Shown here piece by piece: positions 1 through 6,012 of a stretch of 16,746 nt of DNA. How positions within the stretch are numbered: the stretch's first letter is position 1; each line of letters starts with the position of its first letter. A program made the position numbers and the translations under genes. This DNA comes from CAVQWH01 sp963717595 (GTDB lineage: Bacteria; Patescibacteriota; Saccharimonadia; Saccharimonadales; Saccharimonadaceae): NCBI GenBank assembly GCA_963717595.1, contig CAVQWH010000003.1, positions 1 to 16,746 of the forward strand. The letters are read 5' to 3'. Below the pieces are notes generated by a model that saw nothing but the letters and a program-made list of their open reading frames with translations, did not search any database and was not told where the DNA came from.

Positions 1-301
1 CATGACGCGACATCTTGGCTTCATACTCATCCCAAACCACGCTGGCTCTAATTCCATGGAAACGATTCGCCGCCATAGCCATTCCCTGGCCGCCGCCACA
101 AAGCAAAATAGCCCTGGCGTCGTTGTCTTCGTCACCTAAAACTTTAATAGCAGCTGAAGCAGCAAATTCCGGAAAGTCATCACCCTTGTCTAAAGTTTTA
201 TTGCCCACATCAATCACTTCATGTTTATTTTTAGACAAATGAGCAAACACTTGCTCTTTTAAATGAAAACCACGGTGGTCAGAGCCAAGATACACTTTCA
301 T
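1..301 (-). CDS. rpiB: Ribose-5-phosphate isomerase B, 5' part (runs off left edge)
   Basis: RpiB interconverts ribose 5-phosphate and ribulose 5-phosphate in the cytosolic non-oxidative pentose phosphate pathway. About 100 N-terminal codons are visible, starting with ATG at 301; the rest lies beyond the window. The translation begins MKVYLGSDHRGFHLK, the RpiB/LacAB N-terminus with the substrate-binding Asp-His pair (D8, H9). A CGGGQGMAMAANR stretch follows, with the catalytic Cys near residue 68 (usual form CGTGxGMxxAANK), and SRH near residue 100 fits the ring-opening His. No Shine-Dalgarno precedes the ATG; instead a promoter ends 7 bases upstream, suggesting a leaderless mRNA. It is divergent from the small gene at 369. 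A LacA/LacB galactose-6-phosphate isomerase subunit is the alternative, but RpiB is much more likely in a small genome. Confidence 0.9.
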   Translation of the reverse strand, partial: MKVYLGSDHRGFHLKEQVFAHLSKNKHEVIDVGNKTLDKGDDFPEFAASAAIKVLGDEDNDARAILLCGGGQGMAMAANRFHGIRASVVWDEYEAKMSRH

Positions 302-308
302 ACCCTTA

Positions 309-337
309 AGTATAAGCGGTTTAATATATAGCTGCAA
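309..337 (-). promoter_or_regulatory. Promoter of rpiB, probably leaderless
   Basis: On the minus strand TTGCAG (332-337) and TATACT (309-314) are separated by 17 bases. Only 7 bases lie between the -10 box and the ATG, so transcription should start at or next to the start codon. Confidence 0.6.
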
Positions 338-353
338 CCACCTTAACGGCTTA

Positions 354-362
354 TGGTAAAAT
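354..362 (+). promoter_or_regulatory. Extended -10 promoter of the gene at 369
   Basis: TATGGTAAAAT: an extended TGN followed by the -10 TAAAAT (357-362), six bases before the ATG at 369. No good -35 is seen. The upstream part overlaps the -35 of the divergent rpiB promoter. No ribosome binding site is present, consistent with a leaderless transcript. Confidence 0.55.
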
Positions 363-368
363 AGGCGC

Positions 369-698
369 ATGAAGAAAAAACAGAAAAATAATCCTTCTAG
401 TAAACAATCAACTCTCGGGCCTGACTTAAATTTATTTACCAAAAAAAATCTTATATTTACTCTGTTAGCAACTATAGGTATTTTACTGATATTATTTGCG
501 CCATATGTCCTTGGTTATGCAAGGTATGGCTACTATTATCTCAGGTGTGGGAAAAAGCCTATCTTAATTTCTCACTTTTTTGGTCCCCGTACTTATATAT
601 ATCCTTCCGATAAAGCAAACTATAAAATTAGACCCTTAAACATATATTCTATACGTGGATACACTTATTCTTGCAGCAAAAAACAATCTAAGTATTAG
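369..698 (+). CDS. Small single-pass membrane protein, unknown function
   Basis: A 109-residue protein that I cannot assign to a named family. Residues 1-27 are basic and polar (MKKKQKNN start). Residues about 28-51 form one strongly hydrophobic helix. The last ~55 residues are rich in Tyr, Lys and Arg and hold two cysteines (YYYLRCGKKP and YSCSKK), which would lie outside if the Lys-rich N-terminus stays in, so a disulfide is possible. The spacing of RCGKKP, a YPSDK stretch and a late Cys recalls small Saccharibacteria membrane proteins of unknown function, but that is a resemblance from memory only. The gene is distinctly AT-rich compared with its neighbours. It is transcribed alone from a promoter touching its ATG, divergent from rpiB, and followed 27 bases later by a strong hairpin. 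The start is fixed by the promoter position. Confidence 0.7.
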   Translation: MKKKQKNNPSSKQSTLGPDLNLFTKKNLIFTLLATIGILLILFAPYVLGYARYGYYYLRCGKKPILISHFFGPRTYIYPSDKANYKIRPLNIYSIRGYTYSCSKKQSKY

Positions 699-725
699 TC
701 TATGTACTTTAAGCTAAAAAGTAAA

Positions 726-751
726 AGCTCCCGATCAAAAGATCGGGAGCT
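726..751 (-). terminator. Strong hairpin, best read as a minus-strand terminator
   Basis: A perfect 11-bp stem (AGCTCCCGATC, loop AAAA, GATCGGGAGCT). On the minus strand it is followed by TTTTACTTTTT, a typical Rho-independent tail. On the plus strand it lies 27 bases after the gene ending at 698 but has only a poor T-run. A 12-base palindrome (GGAGCTAGCTCC, 746-757) overlaps its right arm and offers an alternative fold. Confidence 0.65.
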
Positions 752-771
752 AGCTCCTTAGTTAATTGTCT

Positions 772-840
772 CTATTCACTCAAGTAACTTTCCACAACTT
801 CCTTGTAGGCTTGCTGCTTACATATTCTTGTTGTAGTTGA
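772..840 (-). pseudogene. Possible C-terminal gene remnant on minus strand
   Basis: Upstream (minus sense) of the minus-strand terminator there is a 22-codon open stretch ending in TAG (772-774). It reads ...TRICKQQAYKEVVESYLSE, which looks like a natural helical C-terminus. It is bounded on its 5' side by an in-frame TAA and has no usable start codon, so it cannot be a gene as it stands. The orphan terminator just beyond its stop suggests that a minus-strand gene once ended here. The family is not recognisable from this length, and chance is a real alternative. Confidence 0.25.
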
Positions 841-864
841 TTAATGGAATGCTCATGGTAAAAT
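837..864 (+). promoter_or_regulatory. Promoter of the gene at 871, leaderless type
   Basis: TTGATT (837-842), a 16-base spacer, then CATGGTAAAAT with -10 TAAAAT (859-864), six bases before the ATG at 871. It shares TGGTAAAAT with the promoter of the gene at 369. No ribosome binding site. Confidence 0.55.
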
Positions 865-870
865 CAACTT

Positions 871-1227
871 ATGATGAAGAGAAAATCAAATACAAAAAAC
901 TTTCTAAATCGATCCTTTGGGGCGTATATCCTACTTGGAGCTTGGATACTTTTACTAGCTATAACAGACTATTCGTCGTGGCTTAGCGGTTATCATAAGT
1001 TCTTAGGAAACACCTATCCGCCGGTTCCCTCTATACTAAGTGTGACTATCCTTTTCTTGCCTATCGTCATACTTGCGCTTTATTTAAGTTACTTTCAAGC
1101 AAGTTCAGAAAGTGCATCTGACACACAGAAAAATAGCCTCACTAGAGTGATTAATTTTATTGCTATAGTTGCACTTTCCTGGTTATTTTATTTTCTTTTG
1201 CGTGCGCTGTTACATGGCATTTTTTAA
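871..1227 (+). CDS. Small three-helix membrane protein, unknown function
   Basis: 118 residues, not recognised. The N-terminus is basic (MMKRKSNTKNFLNR). Hydrophobic helices are seen near residues 16-34, 52-74 and 92-115. The first loop is aromatic and Gly/Pro-containing (YSSWLSGYHK, TYPPVP) and the loop between helices 2 and 3 is polar (SSESASDTQKN). The double ATG leaves the start ambiguous by one codon; the promoter -10 ends six bases before the first ATG, which I chose as a leaderless start. It is a single-gene unit closed by a strong terminator at 1258-1286. No catalytic or transporter motif is visible. Like the gene at 369 it is AT-rich and lies next to degraded sequence, so this stretch may be a locus of gene turnover; that is inference. 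Confidence 0.65.
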   Translation: MMKRKSNTKNFLNRSFGAYILLGAWILLLAITDYSSWLSGYHKFLGNTYPPVPSILSVTILFLPIVILALYLSYFQASSESASDTQKNSLTRVINFIAIVALSWLFYFLLRALLHGIF

Positions 1228-1257
1228 TAGAGACAGTCTGCAACTATAAATAAAGAA

Positions 1258-1286
1258 GCCCCTGAGACTATGTCTCAGGGGCTTTT
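1258..1286 (+). terminator. Rho-independent terminator after the gene at 871
   Basis: A perfect 11-bp GC-rich stem (GCCCCTGAGAC, loop TAT, GTCTCAGGGGC) followed by TTTTGCTCTTT. The A-rich left flank gives a weaker T-run on the minus strand, so it may also stop minus-strand transcription leaving the hydrolase that ends at 1321. Confidence 0.85.
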
Positions 1287-1320
1287 GCTCTTTAGCTTAA
1301 TTCCAATAGAGTCGATAGAT

Positions 1321-2757
1321 TTATTCTACCAGTTCCTCCATAATTTTATAGTAGTCCTCCTGACCCTTACTGTTAGGATGAAGGCTATAGCTACTGTTCA
1401 AAGGAGGCAGATAGACTGGATAAAACGCAGAGCCTTCTGGATCGTCCGTACAAAGGTGCTTACCTTCAAACGGAGAACCAGATTCGTTCGTATCTACATA
1501 GTGAAGTCGTTCGCTATATTCCGTTGACTCCGACCTAACTTCTGCTACTGCCAAACCAATGGTAGAATTCAATGCATCTTGGACAAGTACCGCACCGGAC
1601 GCGTCAGCAATGACACAACCCGTTTCATCTTCACCGGTTGGATCAAATAGATACGGATAGTTGAGTACATACACATTAGCTTTTGGTGCGTCTTCTAGGA
1701 TTGATTCGTAGGTAGTTTTTAGGACTTCGGAAAACGCAGCAGCTTCAATGCCTTCCATGATTGCGTCATATGCAAACTGCCCCAAACCAGACCGCACGGT
1801 GATATGACACAAATTTCTGCGTATTCCTTGAACCCAACGTCATTCCCGCCAACCGTAATGGTTACTAGTTTGGTTTCTTCAGATAGAGCGTCCACCTGTG
1901 GTGAGTCAGTCCAGCTTCCATCTGACGAACCTCCGTAAAGGACATTCGCCGTAGTCGCGCCGGAACAGGCCACAAATGCCATTGGCCATGGTAGCCAAGT
2001 ATGCATCACCTTGCAACAGACGCGGATACGCCTGTGGACTGCGGTGGCATTCGTTTACACCTTCTTCGTCCGTTCCAGTTTCAAACGGCGGGTTACCCTC
2101 GCCACTTGAGAACGAATCGCCCATTGCCACATATGAGGGACTAGGTGCTTCATACTGAGACGGTATTTCCTTGCCTTCATATCCAGTTGGATACGTTATA
2201 TTTTCCGAAGCAATGAATAGAAGGTTTTCGGGAGCAATAGAGTTAAAGGATTCTACATTGGAGTAATTTACTATCTCTAGCCTTATACTGCAGTTGCTAG
2301 TATTACTATTAATAAACATCGTAAGCGTTTTTCCATTTTCAAAGCCCGCTAGACGATGTGAGCTATCGAAGTAAATTTCAGAGGTAGGTTCAAAAATGCC
2401 AACCTTAACCTCTAGGCCATTGGTACCGTTAATTCCATCGGTAACCTGCTGTACGAACCACCCCGAACCAGATTCCACATTTGATTCAAATGAAGAAATA
2501 AATTCAGGATAGTGGTCGTGCTCAAACCACAGAACACTATGGTTTACTTCACTAGTTAGCACTTCAGACCAGTCTAGCGAAACGTCCCTCGTACCTTCAG
2601 TACATGACTGTTCACCATATGGCCCAGGTGCACCCAGCCTAAGATATTTAACCAGAGTGACGTCACTGTCGTATTCCGAAGCAGCCAATGCGCTGCTTGA
2701 GAACACAACAAAAAACATTGCCAAACACAGCGAAAAAATGAAACATTTCTTTCGCAT
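1321..2757 (-). pseudogene. Secreted SGNH/GDSL-type hydrolase with two compensating frameshifts
   Basis: A predicted exported lipase/esterase-like enzyme of about 480 codons when repaired. ATG at 2757 is preferred over the TTG at 2766 because AAAGG lies nine bases upstream of it. It opens with a Sec signal peptide (MRKKCFIFSLCLAMFFVVF, cleavage likely after SSALA), then about 180 residues of unassigned, beta-rich-looking sequence. The SGNH domain follows: block I VAMGDSFSSGEG (nucleophile Ser near residue 215), ACSGATTAN, block III VGGNDVGF, and a C-terminal SLHPNSKGQ with the catalytic His. Block I is in one frame; ACSGATT and GGND are in the +1 frame (about 1975 to 1785); the His block is back in the first frame, ending in TAA at 1321. 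The first shift lies near 1977-1995. The second is best placed at the CCCC run 1780-1783, where one extra base would restore WGQFAYDAIMEG. The usual Asp three residues before His is not seen, so a Ser-His dyad is possible. Real decay and sequencing indels are both open. Confidence 0.8.
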
Positions 2758-2782
2758 CTGCAGCAACCTTTCTTCTATTTGG

Positions 2783-2812
2783 ATTGTAAAAGAGCAAAAA
2801 TTAATAGGCTAA
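2783..2812 (-). promoter_or_regulatory. Putative promoter of the SGNH hydrolase gene
   Basis: Minus strand: TTAGCC (2807-2812), an 18-base spacer, TACAAT (2783-2788). The -35 half falls inside one copy of a GGCTAACC direct repeat, so a regulator binding there could act on it. Confidence 0.4.
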
Positions 2813-2841
2813 CCTCACGGCTAACCCTAACTAAAGAGCAA
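2789..2841. repeat. Nested short direct repeats upstream of the SGNH hydrolase
   Basis: AAAGAGCAA occurs at 2789-2797 and 2833-2841. Between these, GGCTAACC occurs at 2807-2814 and 2819-2826, separated by TCAC. All copies are exact. They lie in the gap between the hydrolase start and the GAPDH stop. This could be an operator array or chance in AT-rich sequence. I see no clear terminator for GAPDH in this gap. Confidence 0.4.
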
Positions 2842-2880
2842 TTACATGATAGCAGGTGATTGTTTATTAATCAAAAAAGC

Positions 2881-3909
2881 TTATGCTTGCAAAGCTTTGC
2901 CAACATCTGCTGTCAGTTCAACCAAGCGGTTACTGTAGCCCCATTCGTTGTCATACCACGCTACGACTTTTACCAGGTTACCACCGATTACATCCGTAAG
3001 AGGTAAGTCGACTATAGCGCTGTGGCTGTTGCCTTTTAAGTCGCTAGAAACCGGTTGATCTTCGGTAACGTCTAAGATGCCTTGATAAAACGGTTCTTTG
3101 GCAGCTTTTTTGAAAGCTTCGATTACTTCGTCCTTAGTTACCTCTTGTTTGGTTACTATTACAAAATCGCTAATACTTACTACTGGAGTTGGCACGCGTA
3201 GAGACAGGCCGCCAAAGTTGCCCGCAACAGCCGGCAAGGCTTTGCCTGCGGCGATACTAGCGCCTGTACTGGTTGGAATTATGTTGGTAGCAGCGTTACG
3301 CGCCCGGCGCGGATCTTTATGCGGAGCATCTTGCAAGCGCTGGTCTGAGGTATAACTATGCACAGTTGTCATCATAGCCTTGTCTATGCCAAAATTACTT
3401 TCCATAACTGCCATTACAGGTGTTATGCAGTTGGTCGTACAGCTAGCATTACTTATTACTTCGCTGGAATTTGCAATTTTATCTTCATTCACACCCAGCA
3501 CGATAGTATCTGCTGAGTCAGCATTATTACCTTTTGCCGGTGCACTTATAATGACTTTTTTAGCGCCGGCTTCAATGTGCGCCTTGGCTTTATCAGGGTC
3601 AACAAAAAGTCCTGTGCTTTCAATCACTACATCAACTTCCAAGTCACTCCATGGCAAACTGGCAGGATCGCGCTCTGCTAAAACTTTAATCTTTTTGTCA
3701 TTAACCGTCAGACTTTTGTCATCAAAAGAAACTTTGTGCTCATAAATGCCATAGTTGCTATCGTATTTAAGAAGATGAGCTAGAGTTTTAGTATCGGTTA
3801 AGTCGTTTAGTGCTACGATCTCAAGATCGCTACGTTCAAATGCCACTTTAAAAGCATTGCGCCCAATCCGTCCGAATCCATTTATGGCAATCTTAGTACG
3901 CATTTTCAT
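2881..3909 (-). CDS. gap: Glyceraldehyde-3-phosphate dehydrogenase
   Basis: Cytosolic glycolytic enzyme oxidising and phosphorylating glyceraldehyde 3-phosphate to 1,3-bisphosphoglycerate. It is 342 residues, normal for the family. The N-terminal Rossmann motif INGFGRIGRN (residues 9-18) is followed by LNDLTD, whose Asp fits NAD rather than NADP preference. The active site ASCTTNC carries the catalytic Cys157, and His184 in TTVHSYT is its partner. The C-terminal WYDNEWGYSNR is canonical. AAGGAAG precedes two in-frame ATGs (MKMRTKIAINGF). The first, at 3909, has the better AGGA spacing and is used; the second, at 3903, cannot be excluded. It is transcribed alone from a promoter at 3942-3971, divergent from the Nudix gene. 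With rpiB nearby it fits a metabolism entering lower glycolysis from pentose phosphates, as described for Saccharibacteria. Confidence 0.97.
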   Translation of the reverse strand: MKMRTKIAINGFGRIGRNAFKVAFERSDLEIVALNDLTDTKTLAHLLKYDSNYGIYEHKVSFDDKSLTVNDKKIKVLAERDPASLPWSDLEVDVVIESTGLFVDPDKAKAHIEAGAKKVIISAPAKGNNADSADTIVLGVNEDKIANSSEVISNASCTTNCITPVMAVMESNFGIDKAMMTTVHSYTSDQRLQDAPHKDPRRARNAATNIIPTSTGASIAAGKALPAVAGNFGGLSLRVPTPVVSISDFVIVTKQEVTKDEVIEAFKKAAKEPFYQGILDVTEDQPVSSDLKGNSHSAIVDLPLTDVIGGNLVKVVAWYDNEWGYSNRLVELTADVGKALQA

Positions 3910-3941
3910 TTACTTCCTTTTTAGATTTAGATTTTATATTC

Positions 3942-3971
3942 ATTGTATTAAACATAAGCATGAAAGTCCAA
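3942..3971 (-). promoter_or_regulatory. Promoter of gap
   Basis: Minus strand: TTGGAC (3966-3971), an 18-base spacer, TACAAT (3942-3947). This leaves a leader of about 25-30 bases containing the AAGGAAG ribosome binding site. Confidence 0.55.
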
Positions 3972-3995
3972 AGCAAGCTGGTAATAAACATACCA

Positions 3996-4006
3996 TATGA
4001 TAAAAT
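3996..4006 (+). promoter_or_regulatory. Extended -10 promoter of the Nudix gene
   Basis: TATGATAAAAT with -10 TAAAAT (4001-4006), eleven bases before the GTG start at 4018. No Shine-Dalgarno lies in between. The box is nearly identical to TATGGTAAAAT before the gene at 369. No good -35 is seen. Confidence 0.5.
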
Positions 4007-4017
4007 AATCGGTAATT

Positions 4018-4587
4018 GTGAATGATACAGAGGAAAATAATAACTCCATCGTTTTTTCAGGCAAGATAGGCGAAGTGGTTCATACCGTTCAGCCAGATGG
4101 TAGAGTTTTTGAAAAGTTCTGTAGACCGCCTGGAACCCGCTTAATAATAGTATCCCCTGAAAATAAAATTCTTATAACAAAAGAGTTTAGGCAAGAAACA
4201 AACAACTATGACTTGCGTCTTCCAGGAGGAAAAGTCTGCGATACGCTCGATGAATACAATAAGATCAGACAAAATCAAGATGTAGTCTTAGAAGCCGCAA
4301 AATACGGAGCTATAAAAGAAGCCAGAGAAGAAGCAGGCATAGTAGTAAAAGAGCTTGAGCTAATCACTAAAGCGACTGCGGGTGCGACCGTAGAGTGGCG
4401 CCTATACTATTTTTTAATTAAAAACTATGAGACACATCCGAATGGCCAAGCACTTGAAGAAGGTGAAAATATTTCTGTAATTTGGATGAGTTTTGAAGAG
4501 ATCAAGAAAGCCATAAAACTCGGTCGGATGCAAGAATGGCGCAGTGTTGGAGTCCTCTTAGGATTGATAGTTAACAAACCTCGTTGA
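4018..4587 (+). CDS. Nudix hydrolase, ADP-ribose pyrophosphatase-like, with Nudix-box insertion
   Basis: Cytosolic Nudix hydrolases cleave nucleoside diphosphates linked to another moiety; the substrate here is not determinable. The fold signature is present: LPGGK (68-72), then E92, KEAREEAGI (100-108). Two departures from the GX5EX7REUXEEXGU consensus are visible. The Arg of REU is Lys100, and about 16 residues (CDTLDEYNKIRQNQDV region) are inserted between the Gly and the first Glu. The catalytic Glu pair E104-E105 is retained. The preceding VSPENKILITKEFRQETNNYDLRLPGGK strand layout and the length of 189 residues resemble ADP-sugar pyrophosphatases. The GTG start follows an extended -10 box by 11 bases with no ribosome binding site, and no better in-frame start exists nearby. 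The stop lies 2 bases from that of the convergent sulfotransferase, with no terminator between. Confidence 0.85.
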   Translation: MNDTEENNNSIVFSGKIGEVVHTVQPDGRVFEKFCRPPGTRLIIVSPENKILITKEFRQETNNYDLRLPGGKVCDTLDEYNKIRQNQDVVLEAAKYGAIKEAREEAGIVVKELELITKATAGATVEWRLYYFLIKNYETHPNGQALEEGENISVIWMSFEEIKKAIKLGRMQEWRSVGVLLGLIVNKPR

Positions 4588-4589
4588 TT

Positions 4590-5402
4590 TTAATAAAGCA
4601 TCTGTTGGCGTTCTGCCTCTGGGTTAACCCCCCATAGAACGCATGTCTTTTTATATAAAGATAAGTCCTCTTGGTTTTGTTCAAGGATGTATTTAATTAG
4701 TTTCTTATCTTTTTTTAACTGGTCGAGTGTTTTAGATCTTACACTAGAGCTTGTTTTACTTATCCTCTCTAGCTCAGAAGCAGTCTGGATTAAACCTAGC
4801 TTTTCAAGGAAAGGATTAATCGCTGGAAGTACACCTACCAAGTAGAATTCCTCTACATTAATTCCTAGATTTCTAGTTTGAAAATTTGAGGCTCCAGGTA
4901 TCTTTGCAAATTCAGCAAGAGTTAAATCCGAGCGAAAACCTATTTTATCTGATAACCTTTGCCTAGTCATACCGCTCTGACCCTTCATAAAATGATCGTA
5001 CTGCGAAATTAATCTAACTAACGGGTCCCTAAGGACTGTAATGTACCGATTATCGGCAACAGGAAAGCCATCTAAAAATCTATCTCCCTTGAAATGACCG
5101 GTTATTGCTGCCGCATCTTTTGGTACATCTTCAGGCTTAATGGAGTTTTTTCTATCGTTTCGTTGTCCAGATTCATAATAACGTCGAAATGTTTCACGAT
5201 ATTTATCCCCTTTTGAAATTGCTCGAGCTAACCCTATATGATATTCACCCTCGCTTATAACTGTTCTTCGATCACCTCGGATTACGCGGTCTTCTTGAGT
5301 CAAATAATGATATACGTTTTCCTGCCCGAATTTTTCTCCTAATAATCTTCTGATAGTCCTGCCAGCTGTTTTTTCAAAAGCTACATGTATTAAAGTATTC
5401 AT
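4590..5402 (-). CDS. PAPS-dependent sulfotransferase-like protein (sulfotransferase family 2 type)
   Basis: Predicted to transfer sulfate from 3'-phosphoadenylyl sulfate to a carbohydrate or other hydroxyl acceptor; the acceptor cannot be read from sequence. It is 270 residues. The 5'-phosphosulfate loop is near the N-terminus (FEKTAGRTIRRL, residues 9-20; usual form FxKTAGTT). The 3'-phosphate motif is VLRDPLVRLISQYDHF (123-138), with R125 and S133 in the expected places. TGHF (101-104) and SNFQTRNLG (172-180) also match the carbohydrate sulfotransferase pattern. There is no signal peptide or membrane helix, so it is either cytosolic or mispredicted at the N-terminus; the P-loop begins by residue 9, arguing against a missing export signal. 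It follows the pyrophosphatase gene by 44 bases and may be co-transcribed, although TAAAAT at 5408-5413 could give it its own leaderless promoter. No PAPS-making gene is in the window. Confidence 0.8.
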   Translation of the reverse strand: MNTLIHVAFEKTAGRTIRRLLGEKFGQENVYHYLTQEDRVIRGDRRTVISEGEYHIGLARAISKGDKYRETFRRYYESGQRNDRKNSIKPEDVPKDAAAITGHFKGDRFLDGFPVADNRYITVLRDPLVRLISQYDHFMKGQSGMTRQRLSDKIGFRSDLTLAEFAKIPGASNFQTRNLGINVEEFYLVGVLPAINPFLEKLGLIQTASELERISKTSSSVRSKTLDQLKKDKKLIKYILEQNQEDLSLYKKTCVLWGVNPEAERQQMLY

Positions 5403-5407
5403 AATAT

Positions 5408-5413
5408 ATTTTA
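5408..5413 (-). promoter_or_regulatory. Possible -10 box directly before the sulfotransferase start
   Basis: Minus-strand TAAAAT ends five bases before the ATG at 5402 and no Shine-Dalgarno is present, the same arrangement as at the genes at 369 and 871. No convincing -35, and the sequence is very AT-rich, so this is tentative. Confidence 0.3.
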
Positions 5414-5446
5414 AGTTTCGGTAATATATAGAACTTTGTAGAAACG

Positions 5447-5974
5447 CTATTTTTTATAACGGTCTATACATTCACTTATAATTTTGATTGCCTCTTCTTT
5501 GTTTCCCCATCCAAGGACTTTTGTTGTGCCAGGTTTTTTCATATCTTTGTAATGATTAAAATGAAACTCAATTTGTTGTTTCCAACGCTCGCCTAAGTCA
5601 TTTAAGGAGTTGGTGCTACCTCCGGTATTTCTGTCATCCGCTGGTACAACAACTATCTTGTGATCCATTTCCCCATCATCTTCAAAATTAAGCACGCCGA
5701 TTACTTTTGCCTCCAGCCATACACCGGTGGTTAGCGGTTCGCCACAAATAATTAATGTGTCCAGCTCATCCCCATCTTCATCAATAGTTTGTGGGATAAA
5801 TCCGTAATTACATGGTTTCTTGAATATCGAAGGTTCTACTCTATCCAACATAAAAGCTGCTCGCTTGCGATCCCATTCAATTTTCAAGAATGAGCCTTCG
5901 GGAATCTCTACTACAGTATTTACAGTTCCATTTTGGTAATCGCCAGGTTCTAGCACTTGATTAAAATCAGCCAT
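5447..5974 (-). CDS. ppa: Inorganic pyrophosphatase, family I
   Basis: Soluble Mg2+-dependent enzyme hydrolysing pyrophosphate to phosphate, pulling biosynthetic reactions forward, including aminoacyl-tRNA synthesis. At 175 residues it has the standard prokaryotic length. Seen in order: FLKIEWDRKRAAFMLDR (29-45; family KYExDK..G...DR), CNYGFIPQT (55-63), and the metal-binding signature DGDELD (67-72, D-x-D-x-x-D). VIGVLNFEDDGEMDHKIVVVP (91-111) is the next conserved block, and KDMKKPGTTKVLGWG lies near the C-terminus. ATG at 5974 follows AAGGAG at good spacing. The gene is divergent from the GDPD gene through interleaved promoters, with the sulfotransferase 44 bases downstream on the same strand. 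Two pyrophosphate-linked genes (this and the Nudix) flank the sulfotransferase, but a functional link is only speculation. Confidence 0.96.
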   Translation of the reverse strand: MADFNQVLEPGDYQNGTVNTVVEIPEGSFLKIEWDRKRAAFMLDRVEPSIFKKPCNYGFIPQTIDEDGDELDTLIICGEPLTTGVWLEAKVIGVLNFEDDGEMDHKIVVVPADDRNTGGSTNSLNDLGERWKQQIEFHFNHYKDMKKPGTTKVLGWGNKEEAIKIISECIDRYKK

Positions 5975-6012
5975 TTTTAGTTTATTCTCCTTTTCTTTGC
6001 TTAATCTCTTCT

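Noticed and set aside
15..242. Plus-strand open frame of 75 codons at the left edge
   Set aside because: It is the antisense shadow of rpiB, whose minus-strand translation matches a known family throughout.
1270..1527. Plus-strand open frame of 85 codons starting in the terminator
   Set aside because: Opposite the C-terminal part of the SGNH hydrolase, low-complexity basic translation, and its start lies inside the terminator stem.
1785..1995. Programmed ribosomal frameshifting in the SGNH hydrolase
   Set aside because: No slippery heptamer with a following structure is evident at either shift, two opposite shifts would be needed, and relatives of this enzyme family are read in one frame. 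Decay or sequencing indels are simpler.
2789..2841. Short repeats read as a CRISPR array or attachment site
   Set aside because: Repeats of 8-9 bases with 4- to 36-base gaps are too short and irregular for CRISPR, and no integrase, cas gene or flanking tRNA is present.
3098..3745. Plus-strand open frames opposite gap
   Set aside because: Shadows of the strongly conserved GAPDH gene, with no promoter or ribosome binding site of their own.
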